A stretch of 64,000 nucleotides of DNA from Candidatus Binatia bacterium (GTDB taxonomy: Bacteria; Desulfobacterota; Binatia; Bin18). The DNA lies in assembly GCA_022826945.1 (NCBI GenBank), contig JAJDTY010000071.1, positions 41,397 through 105,396 on the forward strand, read 5' to 3'. Below, one piece after another: positions 1 to 7,974 of the stretch. Position 1 is the first letter of the stretch. Each line of letters begins with the position of its first letter. Under the pieces are notes generated by a model that worked only from the letters and a program-made list of their open reading frames with translations, searched no databases and was not told the origin of the DNA. Position numbers and translations under genes: made by a program.

Positions 1-67
1 AATAGCGCAGAGCAATGTCGCCAGCGGCGTGTGCAGCCTTCACTGCAGCGAGCAGAATAGGGTCCAC
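1..67 (-). CDS. Start of a possible inositol monophosphatase family protein (partial, runs off the window)
   Basis: A GTG at 67 opens a frame that stays open to the window edge. It encodes about 22 residues beginning V-D-P-I-L-L-A-A-V and containing the pattern AAxxAGxIALRY. This pattern resembles the first helix of inositol-monophosphatase/SuhB-like enzymes, which dephosphorylate inositol phosphates or related sugar phosphates. The codon lies one base after the stop of the upstream SDR gene, and a GGGGG tract about ten bases before it could serve as ribosome binding site, so it would be the next gene of the same minus-strand operon. Only the N-terminus is visible and no catalytic motif is reached, so the family call is tentative. 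Confidence 0.35.
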   Translation of the reverse strand, partial: MDPILLAAVKAAHAAGDIALRY

Positions 68-68
68 G

Positions 69-860
69 CTAGAGCAACCCCCGGACCGCCCCACCGTCGA
101 TCTGGAGGCTCGTTCCCGTAATATAACTAGCCGCCTCCGAGGCCAGAAAGACAATGCCATTGGCCATTTCTACCGGCTCACCGATCCGGCCGAGCGGCAC
201 ATCCTTCCCGCCCTCCTCCAGGGCTTGTTCCAATGAGATACCGGCCTTTTCCGCCCGGATGGCCAGCGCCCCCGTGAGGCGGTCGGTAAGAATGCGGCCG
301 GGCAAGACCGTGTTGACCGTAATATTATACTGACCGACCTCGCGCGACAGCGTCTTTGCCATGCCGACCACGGCCGGCCGTACGCCATTCGACAGGATGA
401 GACCGTCAAGTGGTTCTTTGACTGACATGGACATGACGCTGACAATACGACCCCAACGCTGCTTTTGCATATAGGGCAGCGCTTTCCGAATCAGCCGGAC
501 GGTGCTGAGAAAATTAAGCGCAAAAGCCTGTTCCCAGGCAGCATCATCCATGTCTCCAAAGCCGCCCAACGGCGGACCGCCGGTATTCGGCACGAGGACG
601 TGAACGGTGCCGAATTTTGCAACCGTCTCATCGACCAGCCTTTCTGCTGCGTCGGCTTGCGCGAGGTCTCCGGCCACGGCGAGTATCTCAGCCCCTGTCT
701 CGCTTTGCATATCGCTCGCAGATTTTTCCAAGAGTTCCGGGTTACGGGCGCAGACGACGACTTTTGCGCCCTCTTTGGCAAACGCCAATGCAGTCGCCTG
801 GCCAATGCCCTTGCTGGCGCCACCGACAATGACAACTTTATCTTTGAGACCGAGATCCAT
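69..860 (-). CDS. SDR-family oxidoreductase with substituted catalytic Tyr/Lys
   Basis: This 263-residue protein has the classical short-chain dehydrogenase layout. A glycine-rich cofactor loop (GGASKGIG, residues 13-20) is followed by an NTGG motif near 92-95 and the C-terminal strand ending in IDGGAVRG. Family members reduce carbonyls or oxidise alcohols with NAD(P)(H), and many act on acyl or polyketide intermediates. The usual YxxxK active site is not present: the aligned residues are Ser157 and Arg161 in the string SNGVR. A purine-rich GGGGAGAGA lies directly before the ATG. The gene sits 41 bases after an alpha/beta hydrolase gene on the same strand and directly before a possible phosphatase gene. 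The substrate cannot be told from the sequence. Confidence 0.85.
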   Translation of the reverse strand: MDLGLKDKVVIVGGASKGIGQATALAFAKEGAKVVVCARNPELLEKSASDMQSETGAEILAVAGDLAQADAAERLVDETVAKFGTVHVLVPNTGGPPLGGFGDMDDAAWEQAFALNFLSTVRLIRKALPYMQKQRWGRIVSVMSMSVKEPLDGLILSNGVRPAVVGMAKTLSREVGQYNITVNTVLPGRILTDRLTGALAIRAEKAGISLEQALEEGGKDVPLGRIGEPVEMANGIVFLASEAASYITGTSLQIDGGAVRGLL

Positions 861-901
861 ATCTCTCTCCCCATTCGTTCTGGACGCGTCTTTCGTGCCG
901 C

Positions 902-1777
902 CTAGAGATACCTCTTTTTCTCATAAAACCCACGGACCGCTGACTCAAAGCCTTGCGGATTATCTCCCATGACCGAATGACCGGCTTTGGGTACGAGGGC
1001 AAACTCAGAACCAGGGATCAGTTCCTGCAGGTCGCGGGCGCCATCCAGGGAAAAAACATCGCTCTCACCGCCCTTGACTACCAAGGTCGGACATCGGATT
1101 TTCTTCACCGCCGCAGACAGCTCTGCCTGCATCTGTTTGACATCAACCTTCCGGTGGCCGTCGCTGAAATACGTATCGTATTTCCAGGTCCACTTACCCT
1201 CTGGAGTCTCTTTGAGATTATACACCACCGTATATTTTCGGATGACTTCGAGCGGACGTCTGGGATTAAAGCGATGAATCACCTCTGCCGCCTGATCCAG
1301 AGAGTCGAATTCACGGTAGTTTTTCATAAAATCACGAATATGCTTGACGCCTTTGGGTTCTACCCGCGGACCGACATCAACGACGACTAGGGCTTCGACT
1401 TTGTCAGGGTATTTTGCCGTGAAGGCAAGCGAGTTTGCTCCTCCCATCGACATGCCGGTCAGAAAGAAACGATCCAGACCGAGCGCATCGGTGAAGGCAT
1501 TGGCGTCCTCGACCATGGAGGCGCGAGAATAGTCCTTATCGGCCGCCCAGTCCGTATCCCCATGACCACGCTGATCAAAAGCCATAACATGAAAATGCTC
1601 GGACATGGCCGCGGCAAACAGATCCCAGGTATGACAGGTCTGCCCGACTCCATGCAGCAGGACTAATGGCGACTTTTCCGGGCTACCCCAGTCGAGATAG
1701 TGAAACCGCAGTCCATTCGCCTGAACGTAGTGATCCGTGAACTGTTTCGCGTCCGGGGTTGATTCTTGAGCCGCCAT
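902..1777 (-). CDS. Alpha/beta-fold hydrolase
   Basis: This 291-residue cytoplasmic hydrolase carries the full alpha/beta-hydrolase triad: nucleophile Ser110 in GMSMGG, a likely acid Asp240 in GGESD, and His267 in AGHSV. HGVG at 42-45 forms the oxyanion-hole loop. The family cleaves esters, lactones, C-C bonds or epoxides, and the specific substrate is not evident. An ATG 33 bases upstream is in frame, but the start at 1777 is preferred because AAAGGAGG lies seven bases before it. The gene is followed on the same strand by the SDR gene with a 41-base gap, so the two probably act in one small catabolic or detoxifying unit. Confidence 0.85.
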   Translation of the reverse strand: MAAQESTPDAKQFTDHYVQANGLRFHYLDWGSPEKSPLVLLHGVGQTCHTWDLFAAAMSEHFHVMAFDQRGHGDTDWAADKDYSRASMVEDANAFTDALGLDRFFLTGMSMGGANSLAFTAKYPDKVEALVVVDVGPRVEPKGVKHIRDFMKNYREFDSLDQAAEVIHRFNPRRPLEVIRKYTVVYNLKETPEGKWTWKYDTYFSDGHRKVDVKQMQAELSAAVKKIRCPTLVVKGGESDVFSLDGARDLQELIPGSEFALVPKAGHSVMGDNPQGFESAVRGFYEKKRYL

Positions 1778-1855
1778 GTATCGTCCTCCTTTTGCGCGCT
1801 TCCCCTGCATTATTGAGGGGCCACAATAGAGGAAAATCTGCGGAGGGGAAAGGTA

Positions 1856-2503
1856 TTAGAGCAGTGACCGTACCACCTTGGGCGTAACTTCTCCGAGGTT
1901 GGACAAGACGAGGGCCGCCTGACTAAAGTCATTGTTTTGGGTGTATGCATTCGGTACAGCGATGCAGGCAATGCCAGCTCTGGCAGCCGCCGTGACACCA
2001 CGATAGGTGTCTTCCACGACTATGCACCGCTCGCGGGTCAGCCCGAGCTTTTTGACCGCAGCTAAGAAGGCATCTGGTTCAGGTTTCGCTCGTTCATAAT
2101 CCTGGCGCGCGACCGTGTGATCGAAAAACCACTCAAGGCCAAACCGTCGCAGGACGAAGTCTAAATGTTCACGGTTGCTGTTGGTTGCGACAGTGAGCCC
2201 AAAGTGCTCGGACAGCCGTGTCAGGGCTTCCTGCACATAGGGCATCAACGTCGCTTTCGTTTTTAATAACTGAAGAAAAATAGGCGAGCGCAACTGGCGC
2301 AAGGTGGCTGGTGCGACCGGCAAATTATGTTTTTCTACGATATATTCGGGTCCGATTCCCCGAGCGATCCAGTACTCTTCATATTCTCGCTGTGTCACGG
2401 TGACGCCATACGGCTTGAGTACTTCGCTATACGCGCGGTAGTACAACCCCTCAGAGTCAATGAGAACCCCGTCCAAATCGAAGATTATGCCAGCATCTGC
2501 CAT
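1856..2503 (-). CDS. HAD-superfamily phosphatase, beta-phosphoglucomutase/phosphoglycolate phosphatase-like
   Basis: This 215-residue protein shows all four HAD motifs. DLD (Asp9 and Asp11) is the nucleophile and acid, Thr107/Ser109 in VATNS form motif II, Lys140 in RAKPEP is motif III, and Glu164-Asp165 in VVEDT is motif IV. The helical cap lies between motifs I and II (roughly residues 18-85), as in subclass I enzymes of the PgmB/Gph type. These remove phosphate from small phosphorylated metabolites or isomerise sugar phosphates. The gene is 78 bases upstream of the alpha/beta hydrolase on the same strand and diverges from the small gene at 2568. The substrate is undetermined. Confidence 0.85.
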   Translation of the reverse strand: MADAGIIFDLDGVLIDSEGLYYRAYSEVLKPYGVTVTQREYEEYWIARGIGPEYIVEKHNLPVAPATLRQLRSPIFLQLLKTKATLMPYVQEALTRLSEHFGLTVATNSNREHLDFVLRRFGLEWFFDHTVARQDYERAKPEPDAFLAAVKKLGLTRERCIVVEDTYRGVTAAARAGIACIAVPNAYTQNNDFSQAALVLSNLGEVTPKVVRSLL

Positions 2504-2530
2504 CCCTCACTCACTTTCTCCAACTCATAA

Positions 2531-2559
2531 TTCATTCGTTTTCCGTTTTGTAGTACACT
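2531..2559 (+). promoter_or_regulatory. Candidate sigma70-type promoter for the LarE-tail-like gene
   Basis: TTCATT (2531-2536) and TACACT (2554-2559) are separated by 17 bases. A start about seven bases downstream would fall near 2566, two bases before the ATG at 2568, so the transcript would be essentially leaderless. This fits the absence of a Shine-Dalgarno sequence. Matches to the consensus are only moderate (three and four of six). Confidence 0.35.
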
Positions 2560-2567
2560 CTTTGGCT

Positions 2568-2828
2568 ATGAAGGGTCAAAATTCAGACTCAACCCAGGCT
2601 CTGAAAGCGGACCAAGACGATCCGTCCGCGGCCTGGGCTGAGATATTTCAGGAACTGGGCTTTCCGGCCTACCCTGTTCGGATCGAGGGGGACATGGTCT
2701 GTATTATGGCCCCAGCAGCGGATTGTCCGCGTTTACTCGAAGAGGCGATCCGTGAGCCGCTGATTCAACATGGCAAAGCCTTAGGCTATCGGTTTATTAC
2801 ACTCGATATTGGGCACTTCGTGGAATAA
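2568..2828 (+). CDS. Small protein resembling the detached C-terminal domain of LarE
   Basis: This 86-residue protein contains LGFPxxxVRIEGD near its middle and ends in a GYRFITLDIGHF string. The spacing and residues match the C-terminal region of LarE, the sulfur transferase that makes the nickel-pincer cofactor of lactate racemase (LGFPTVRVRFHND then GYRYVTLDLGGFRSG in the Lactobacillus protein, recalled from memory). The N-terminal PP-loop ATP pyrophosphatase domain, with its SGGxDS motif and the catalytic cysteine region, is entirely absent here. The function of the isolated domain is unknown. The ATG at 2568 was chosen because upstream in-frame starts overlap the divergent HAD gene. No Shine-Dalgarno sequence is present. 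The gene converges with the GFA-family gene, 12 bases apart. Confidence 0.55.
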   Translation: MKGQNSDSTQALKADQDDPSAAWAEIFQELGFPAYPVRIEGDMVCIMAPAADCPRLLEEAIREPLIQHGKALGYRFITLDIGHFVE

Positions 2829-2840
2829 CGGGGACCTCGT

Positions 2841-3215
2841 TTACTTCTTATCGAGGTTCGTCCGGGCCTGCTCCCAGTCCTGACCGTTGAAGAGCTCGAT
2901 TTCCAGTTCCTCCAGATTCACGCCATCCACACAGCGCAGATTCACATCGATCATATTGGGGTGTGACCGCGGAATATAATACGAGGAGATTCCGCATGCA
3001 GAGCAAAAATAATGCTTGGCCGTCTTGGTATGAAATTCATACAGGCTGAGAGCGTCTGGGGAAGACAGCAATCGAAACTGCTCAGGCTCAACGATCCAGT
3101 GCAAAAAGCCCTTTTTCCTACAGATTGAGCAATTACAGTCCAGTGCCCGGTCAATCTGACCGAAGACCTCAAATCGAACACGCCCGCAATGACAACCACC
3201 CGTGTAGGTTGGCAT
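2841..3215 (-). CDS. GFA/CENP-V family zinc protein
   Basis: This 124-residue protein has the cysteine pattern of the glutathione-dependent formaldehyde-activating enzyme (Gfa) family: Cys8 and Cys10 in GCHCG, Cys27, Cys29 and Cys32 in CNCSIC, and Cys71 and Cys74 in CSACG. In the family these bind two zinc ions, and the founding member catalyses addition of glutathione to formaldehyde, though most relatives are uncharacterised. Length matches single-domain members (about 120-140 residues). No formaldehyde dehydrogenase gene lies nearby, so a formaldehyde role is not supported by context. Confidence 0.85.
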   Translation of the reverse strand: MPTYTGGCHCGRVRFEVFGQIDRALDCNCSICRKKGFLHWIVEPEQFRLLSSPDALSLYEFHTKTAKHYFCSACGISSYYIPRSHPNMIDVNLRCVDGVNLEELEIELFNGQDWEQARTNLDKK

Positions 3216-3310
3216 ATTCTCCTCTCATTATCCTCGAAATTCTCCGTGGATGACTCACGACCTCCTCCCTGCATAGCAAGAAACAAGGAACCAGAGAAGC
3301 TGTCAGGCCC

Positions 3311-3340
3311 TTGACCCTTTGAGTCTCCAAGCGATATGAG
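3311..3340 (+). promoter_or_regulatory. Candidate promoter of the tRNA-Pro gene
   Basis: TTGACC (3311-3316) and TATGAG (3335-3340) are 18 bases apart. The predicted start near 3347 is only a few bases before the mature tRNA 5' end at 3350. Five of six and four of six bases agree with the sigma70 consensus. Confidence 0.5.
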
Positions 3341-3349
3341 GGAGCAGAT

Positions 3350-3426
3350 CGGGGTGTGGCGCAGTCTGGTAGCGTACTCGCTTGGGGTGCGAGTGGTCGG
3401 CCGTTCAAATCGGCTCACCCCGACCA
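3350..3426 (+). tRNA. tRNA-Pro (anticodon GGG), CCA encoded
   Basis: The acceptor arms CGGGGTG (3350-3356) and CACCCCG (3416-3422) pair perfectly. They are followed by discriminator A3423 and a genome-encoded CCA (3424-3426). The anticodon stem CTCGC/GCGAG encloses the loop TTGGGGT, giving anticodon GGG, which reads CCC and CCU proline codons. The T arm contains GTTCAAAT. The gene stands alone between the GFA-family gene and surE, with its own promoter and terminator. Confidence 0.95.
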
Positions 3427-3439
3427 CGTTGGCTATGTG

Positions 3440-3477
3440 AGGAAAGGCGATCACACAGGTGATCGCCTTTCCTTTTT
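3440..3477 (+). terminator. Rho-independent terminator after tRNA-Pro
   Basis: A perfect 15-bp stem (3440-3454 with 3459-3473) around the loop ACAG is followed by a run of T ending at 3477. It lies 14 bases after the tRNA CCA and 26 bases before surE, so it should end the tRNA transcript. surE would then need its own promoter or read-through. Confidence 0.9.
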
Positions 3478-3502
3478 TCCGTCTTTCTGGTGCAATATCA
3501 CT

Positions 3503-4267
3503 ATGGTGATTCTGGTGTCGAACGATGACGGTATCCAGTCGGAAGGCATCCGTTGCCTCGAAGAGGCACTCATGAACGTTGGTGAGGTCTATACCGTTGC
3601 TCCCGACAAAGAGCAAAGTGCGGTCAGTCATTCTCTGACCCTCCATCGACCCTTGCGGATCGAAGAGGTCGCCCCGCACCGCTTTGCCGTCAACGGCACC
3701 CCAACCGATTGCATCAATATTGCCGTCAAAGGGTTCTTACCTGTTCGGCCTGACCTCGTGGTTTCGGGTATCAACAAGGGCCCGAATATGGGAGACGATA
3801 TTACGTATTCGGGGACGGTTGCCGCTGCGCTGGAAGGAGCCCTTTTAGGCATTCCAGCCATTGCCGTTTCGCTGGTCACCTTTACCGCCCCGTACCATTT
3901 CCAAGCAGCTGCCGAATTCTCGGCCATGCTGGCGACGGAAATCCAGACTCCTCGATTTCCAGCGAACAGCCTGCTGAACGTCAACGTGCCGAACCTGCCG
4001 CGAGACCAGATCAGGGGCTATCGTTTTACCCGCCAAGGCAAACGGCATTACGGCGAGAATATTGACGTGCGTACGGACCCGAGAGGCAGAAAATACTACT
4101 GGATCGGCGGCGATGACCTCGGCTTCGACCCCATAGAGGGCTCGGACTGCGTCGCCGTCCACGACAGCTATATCTCAGTCACTCCCTTACGCGCGGATCT
4201 CACCCACCAGAGTGCCCTCAACGTCCTTCAAGATGTCCGGTTGCCCTGGTGTCAGGAAACGGATTAG
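3503..4267 (+). CDS. surE: 5'/3'-nucleotidase SurE
   Basis: This 254-residue SurE dephosphorylates nucleoside 5'- and 3'-monophosphates and short polyphosphates in the cytoplasm. The metal-site residues are visible: Asp8-Asp9 in SNDDG, Ser39 in KEQSA, and Asn91 in SGINKGPN. The family signature NGTPTDC is at 64-70. The start at 3503 is chosen because M-V-I-L-V-S-N-D-D-G is the standard SurE N-terminus, although the frame is open further upstream through the tRNA. It follows the tRNA terminator closely, and a Shine-Dalgarno sequence is weak. It is first in a tight plus-strand series leading to pyrD. Confidence 0.95.
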   Translation: MVILVSNDDGIQSEGIRCLEEALMNVGEVYTVAPDKEQSAVSHSLTLHRPLRIEEVAPHRFAVNGTPTDCINIAVKGFLPVRPDLVVSGINKGPNMGDDITYSGTVAAALEGALLGIPAIAVSLVTFTAPYHFQAAAEFSAMLATEIQTPRFPANSLLNVNVPNLPRDQIRGYRFTRQGKRHYGENIDVRTDPRGRKYYWIGGDDLGFDPIEGSDCVAVHDSYISVTPLRADLTHQSALNVLQDVRLPWCQETD

Positions 4268-4277
4268 CCGACACTCC

Positions 4278-5438
4278 ATGCAACAGATCTACCTTGACCA
4301 CAATGCAACGACACCCATACGGCCAGAAGTCGTAGAGGCCATGTTGCCCTACTTCGCAGGGACGTTCGGCAACCCGTCAAGCGTGCACTGGGCAGGTCGT
4401 CAGGCCAAACAGGCTCTGGAAACGGCTCGCGATCTGGTAGCGGAGTTGATTGGAGCCAAATCCTCAGAAATGCTGTTTACCAGCGGTGGAACAGAGAGTA
4501 ATAATCTGGCCCTGCATGGGGTGCTCAGGCCTCGGAAAGCAACTCCCTTTCGTATCGTGACCACGCCCATCGAACACTCGTCTGTCCTGGAAACAGTCAA
4601 AGCCCTCGGTACCGATGTCGCGTCTGTTGAGGTTGTAACGCTCGCGGTCAATGGCCAGGGGCGCGTCAGTCCAAGCGCTCTTGAAGCCGCTCTGACCCCA
4701 GACACCGCCCTCGTGAGCATCGGTCTTGCCAACCACGAGATTGGCACCCTCCAGCCCATCCAAGAGTTGAGTCCCATGATTCGCGAACGCGCTATTCCGT
4801 TCCATGTGGATGCGGTCCAGGCGGCGGGAAAAATCCCCGTTGATGTGAACCGGCTCGGGGTCGATATCTTATCCCTGTCCGCGCATAAAATTTATGGACC
4901 CAAAGGGATCGGGGCGCTATATGTACGGCAGGGGACACCGTTGTCTGCCGTTTTTCGTGGCGGTCCCCAGGAGCGGGAAAAACGGCCCGGCACGGAGAAC
5001 GTGGCTGCCGCCGTCGGCTTTGGCTGCGCGGCTCAACTCTGCGCCCAAGATATTGAATCAACGCCCCCGCGCCTGATACATCTCATAGCTCGCCTGTGGG
5101 ACGGCATACAGCAACATATCCCGGATGTCGTCCGGCATACGCCAACGCAGGCCTGCTTACCGAATACCCTGAATGTCGGCTTTGCAGGAGCCTCAGGCGA
5201 AGGCTTAATGATGGGTCTTGACCTTGCCGGCGTTGCCGTTTCCACCGGCTCTGCGTGTGCGGCAGGGTCGGTGGAACCGTCTCATGTTCTCTTGGCCGTA
5301 GGCTGCGACAAAGCCGGAGCAAAGAGTGCGATTCGGTTCAGCGTAGGCAGAGACACGACTGAGGAAGACATCGAAACGGTCATACGGATACTGCCCTGTA
5401 TTGTGGAACGAGTCAGAAAGGCAGGTCGTAGCGGGTAA
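4278..5438 (+). CDS. Cysteine desulfurase (NifS/IscS family)
   Basis: This 386-residue PLP enzyme removes sulfur from cysteine to form a protein persulfide and alanine, supplying Fe-S clusters and tRNA thiolation. Key residues are His100 (stacks on PLP), Asp178 and Gln181, Lys204 in SAHKIYG (Schiff base) and Cys327 in TGSACAAG (persulfide). The start at 4278 gives the usual N-terminus ending in LDHNATTP. It begins 10 bases after surE and 23 bases before mnmA. No iscU, iscR or sufB lies beside it, so feeding sulfur to MnmA next door is a likely main job. That role is inference. Confidence 0.93.
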   Translation: MQQIYLDHNATTPIRPEVVEAMLPYFAGTFGNPSSVHWAGRQAKQALETARDLVAELIGAKSSEMLFTSGGTESNNLALHGVLRPRKATPFRIVTTPIEHSSVLETVKALGTDVASVEVVTLAVNGQGRVSPSALEAALTPDTALVSIGLANHEIGTLQPIQELSPMIRERAIPFHVDAVQAAGKIPVDVNRLGVDILSLSAHKIYGPKGIGALYVRQGTPLSAVFRGGPQEREKRPGTENVAAAVGFGCAAQLCAQDIESTPPRLIHLIARLWDGIQQHIPDVVRHTPTQACLPNTLNVGFAGASGEGLMMGLDLAGVAVSTGSACAAGSVEPSHVLLAVGCDKAGAKSAIRFSVGRDTTEEDIETVIRILPCIVERVRKAGRSG

Positions 5439-5461
5439 GGGAAACAGCCGCTCAATTCTCT

Positions 5462-6574
5462 ATGACAAACCCTCTCCCCAACAATCGTGAGAACCACGAC
5501 ATCCGCGTCCTTGCAGCGCTGAGTGGCGGGGTGGATAGCGCGGTCGCAACGGCTCTGCTTGTCGAAGCCGGCTACGAGGTTATTGCGATTTCCATGTTGC
5601 TCGCCGGTTCGGCCGAGGGCCATGCGGGCAGTTGTTGCTCTATTGATGATTTTCAGGATGCGCGCCGCGTCGCCGAACAGCTCGGCATTCCGTATTACGT
5701 CCTCAACCTGAAAGAAGCCTTTCAAACGCGCGTCATTGATGTTTTCACACAGGAATATCAGCACGGTCGGACACCGAATCCCTGTCTGTTGTGCAACCGT
5801 GATCTCAAGTTTGACCTGCTGTGGCAACGCGCGCGTGAACTCGACGCCACATATGTGGCCACCGGCCATTATGCCCGGATTGGTTGGGATGAAATGACCC
5901 GGACGGCTCACCTCTTACGTGGGGCCGATCCGTATAAGGATCAGTCGTACTTCCTGTTTACCCTCAACCAAGCCCAGCTCAAGCGCACCCTCTTTCCGGT
6001 TGGCCATCTGACCAAAGAGCAGGTCCGGGCCAAGGCATATGCACTAGGCTTACGTGTAGCCGAGAAGCCGGAGAGCCAGGATATTTGTTTTGTCCCGGAC
6101 GGGAATTATGCCCGCTTTCTCGAACGGCGAATAGCCTCCGATCGTGTGATATCAGGGGAAATTGTCGATCAGACGGGGCGGGTTTTAGGTTCGCATGCTG
6201 GCATCCATCGCTTTACAATCGGCCAGCGGCGCGGCCTGGGGCTCGGCGGATTGAGTCAGCCTCATTATGTCACCCATATTGACCCGGCGTCCGGCCGCGT
6301 GACCGTTGGCACGCAGGAGCAACTCAAGCGGCGCGGCCTCCGGGCCAAGGGCGTCAATTGGGTATCGGGCGATCAACCGGACACCATGCAGGTTGCGGCC
6401 AAAATCCGCTATCGTCAGGATCCCATTGCCGCAACGGTCAGTGCTACCACCGCCACCACCGCGGAGGTGTGGTTTCATGATGCCTCTCCAGCCATCACAC
6501 CGGGACAGGCAGTTGTGTTTTATGATGGAGACCTCGTGCTAGGCGGTGGCTGGATTGAGGGCCCTCTCCCGTAA
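5462..6574 (+). CDS. mnmA: tRNA-specific 2-thiouridylase MnmA
   Basis: This 370-residue enzyme 2-thiolates U34 of tRNA-Lys, Glu and Gln after adenylating the base with ATP. The PP-loop SGGVDS is at 21-26. The catalytic cysteine pair is Cys108 in NPCLLC and Cys209 in QDICF, the latter accepting the persulfide sulfur. A Cys58-Cys59 pair also occurs. The C-terminal beta-barrel ends near GGGWIEG. It directly follows the cysteine desulfurase and precedes mtaB by 14 bases, making a compact tRNA-sulfuration group. No tus relay genes are visible here. Confidence 0.95.
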   Translation: MTNPLPNNRENHDIRVLAALSGGVDSAVATALLVEAGYEVIAISMLLAGSAEGHAGSCCSIDDFQDARRVAEQLGIPYYVLNLKEAFQTRVIDVFTQEYQHGRTPNPCLLCNRDLKFDLLWQRARELDATYVATGHYARIGWDEMTRTAHLLRGADPYKDQSYFLFTLNQAQLKRTLFPVGHLTKEQVRAKAYALGLRVAEKPESQDICFVPDGNYARFLERRIASDRVISGEIVDQTGRVLGSHAGIHRFTIGQRRGLGLGGLSQPHYVTHIDPASGRVTVGTQEQLKRRGLRAKGVNWVSGDQPDTMQVAAKIRYRQDPIAATVSATTATTAEVWFHDASPAITPGQAVVFYDGDLVLGGGWIEGPLP

Positions 6575-6588
6575 AGGATACTGTATTC

Positions 6589-7974
6589 ATGTCTCTGGCC
6601 ACCTCACCTGAAGAGACCTCTTCACCACACACCTCGCGTCGTGTTGCCATCACTACCCTGGGCTGTAAGGTGAATCAGTACGACGCGGCCACGCTGCAAG
6701 AGCGTCTCTCTGCCGCGGGTCACCAGTGCGTCCCTTTCAGCGATGCGGCCGAGGTCTACATCGTCAATAGTTGCACAGTCACCAATCAGGCGGACGCTGA
6801 GAGTCGCCAGTTGGTACGCCGGGCGAGGCGGCGTAATCCAGATGCCCAGGTCATTATGACTGGCTGTTATGCTCAGGTGAGTCCCGAGGCTGTGGCTCAC
6901 ATGCCCGAAGTGGATTATGTTGTTGGTCTCAATCGGCTCGATGACTTGGTTCGTCTGGTTGCTCAGGAGGCCTCCACCGTTCAGCCACCGGACCAGAAGG
7001 TTTTTGTCAGTAAGCTGCGGACGGCCAAGCATGAAGCCACGCCAGACATCAATACGTTTGGAGCAGTGACCTTTCAGGGTCAGACTCGAGCGTTTCTCAA
7101 AGTTCAGGAAGGCTGCGACCTTTTCTGTACGTTTTGTATTGTGCCCATGTCACGCGGGAAAAGCCGCAGTATCGCCCCGCGCGTCATCCTGGAGCAGCTC
7201 GACCGCCTGGCCGACCAAGGCTTTCAGGAAGTGGTCCTGACCGGTATCCATTTGGGCGGCTATGGCGTAGATCTCAATCCCCAGGTCAACCTGACTTGGC
7301 TGCTCGAAGCCCTGGAGGAGCGGCGACCGATTCCGCGTGTGCGTCTCAGTTCACTCGACCCGCATGAAATCAGTCCCACCCTGATACAACTTCTCACCCA
7401 CTCGGAGATCCTGTGTCCCCATCTACATATTCCTCTCCAATGGGGAGAAGATTCCATCCTGGCTCGGATGCGAAGGCGATACGACACCACCCTCGCCAGA
7501 GACATTCTGACCGAACTGCGGGAGCGGTTACCACACGCGGCCTTAGGGACGGACCTCATCGTCGGCTTTCCCGGTGAAGGCGAGATGGAGTTTGCCCAGG
7601 GCATGGATTTTTTGGAGGAAAGCCCTTTCACGTATTTCCACGTCTTTCCCTACTCAGTCAGGAGTGGGACAACCGCGTCAAAGTTCACAGACCGAGTCTC
7701 CCCGTCTGTTATCCATGAGAGAGCGGGACTGGTTCGTGCCCTCGGTGAACGCAAGAAAGCGGCATTCATCCATCAGTTTGAGTCGGAGACTTTACCCGTT
7801 CTTTTTGAGCACCAGCGGGACAGAGCCAGCGGGCGACTCAAGGGCTATAGTCGCAACTATATCAGAGTCTATGCGGACGGCAGTGATGACTACATGAACC
7901 GAGAAGTTCCAGTAAGAATCGCGCGACCCGATGATGGATTCCTGTCCGGTACTATTCTTCAGGATGCCACATGA
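6589..7974 (+). CDS. mtaB: tRNA t6A37 methylthiotransferase MtaB
   Basis: This 461-residue radical-SAM enzyme adds a methylthio group to N6-threonylcarbamoyladenosine-37 of ANN-decoding tRNAs. The N-terminal cluster site has Cys26 (TLGCKVNQ), Cys62 (NSCTV) and Cys93 (TGCYAQ). The radical-SAM CxxxCxxC is Cys176, Cys180 and Cys183. A TRAM-like region occupies roughly the last 65 residues. TLGCKVNQ and the EGCDLFC motif favour MtaB over MiaB or RimO. AAAGGA in the end of mnmA is the likely ribosome binding site. The stop overlaps the rnc start. Confidence 0.93.
   Translation: MSLATSPEETSSPHTSRRVAITTLGCKVNQYDAATLQERLSAAGHQCVPFSDAAEVYIVNSCTVTNQADAESRQLVRRARRRNPDAQVIMTGCYAQVSPEAVAHMPEVDYVVGLNRLDDLVRLVAQEASTVQPPDQKVFVSKLRTAKHEATPDINTFGAVTFQGQTRAFLKVQEGCDLFCTFCIVPMSRGKSRSIAPRVILEQLDRLADQGFQEVVLTGIHLGGYGVDLNPQVNLTWLLEALEERRPIPRVRLSSLDPHEISPTLIQLLTHSEILCPHLHIPLQWGEDSILARMRRRYDTTLARDILTELRERLPHAALGTDLIVGFPGEGEMEFAQGMDFLEESPFTYFHVFPYSVRSGTTASKFTDRVSPSVIHERAGLVRALGERKKAAFIHQFESETLPVLFEHQRDRASGRLKGYSRNYIRVYADGSDDYMNREVPVRIARPDDGFLSGTILQDAT

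Noticed and set aside
2951..3679. Long minus-strand frame over the tRNA-Pro and the start of surE
   Set aside because: It covers a tRNA, a terminator and parts of two confident genes and encodes no recognisable domain, so it is a shadow frame.
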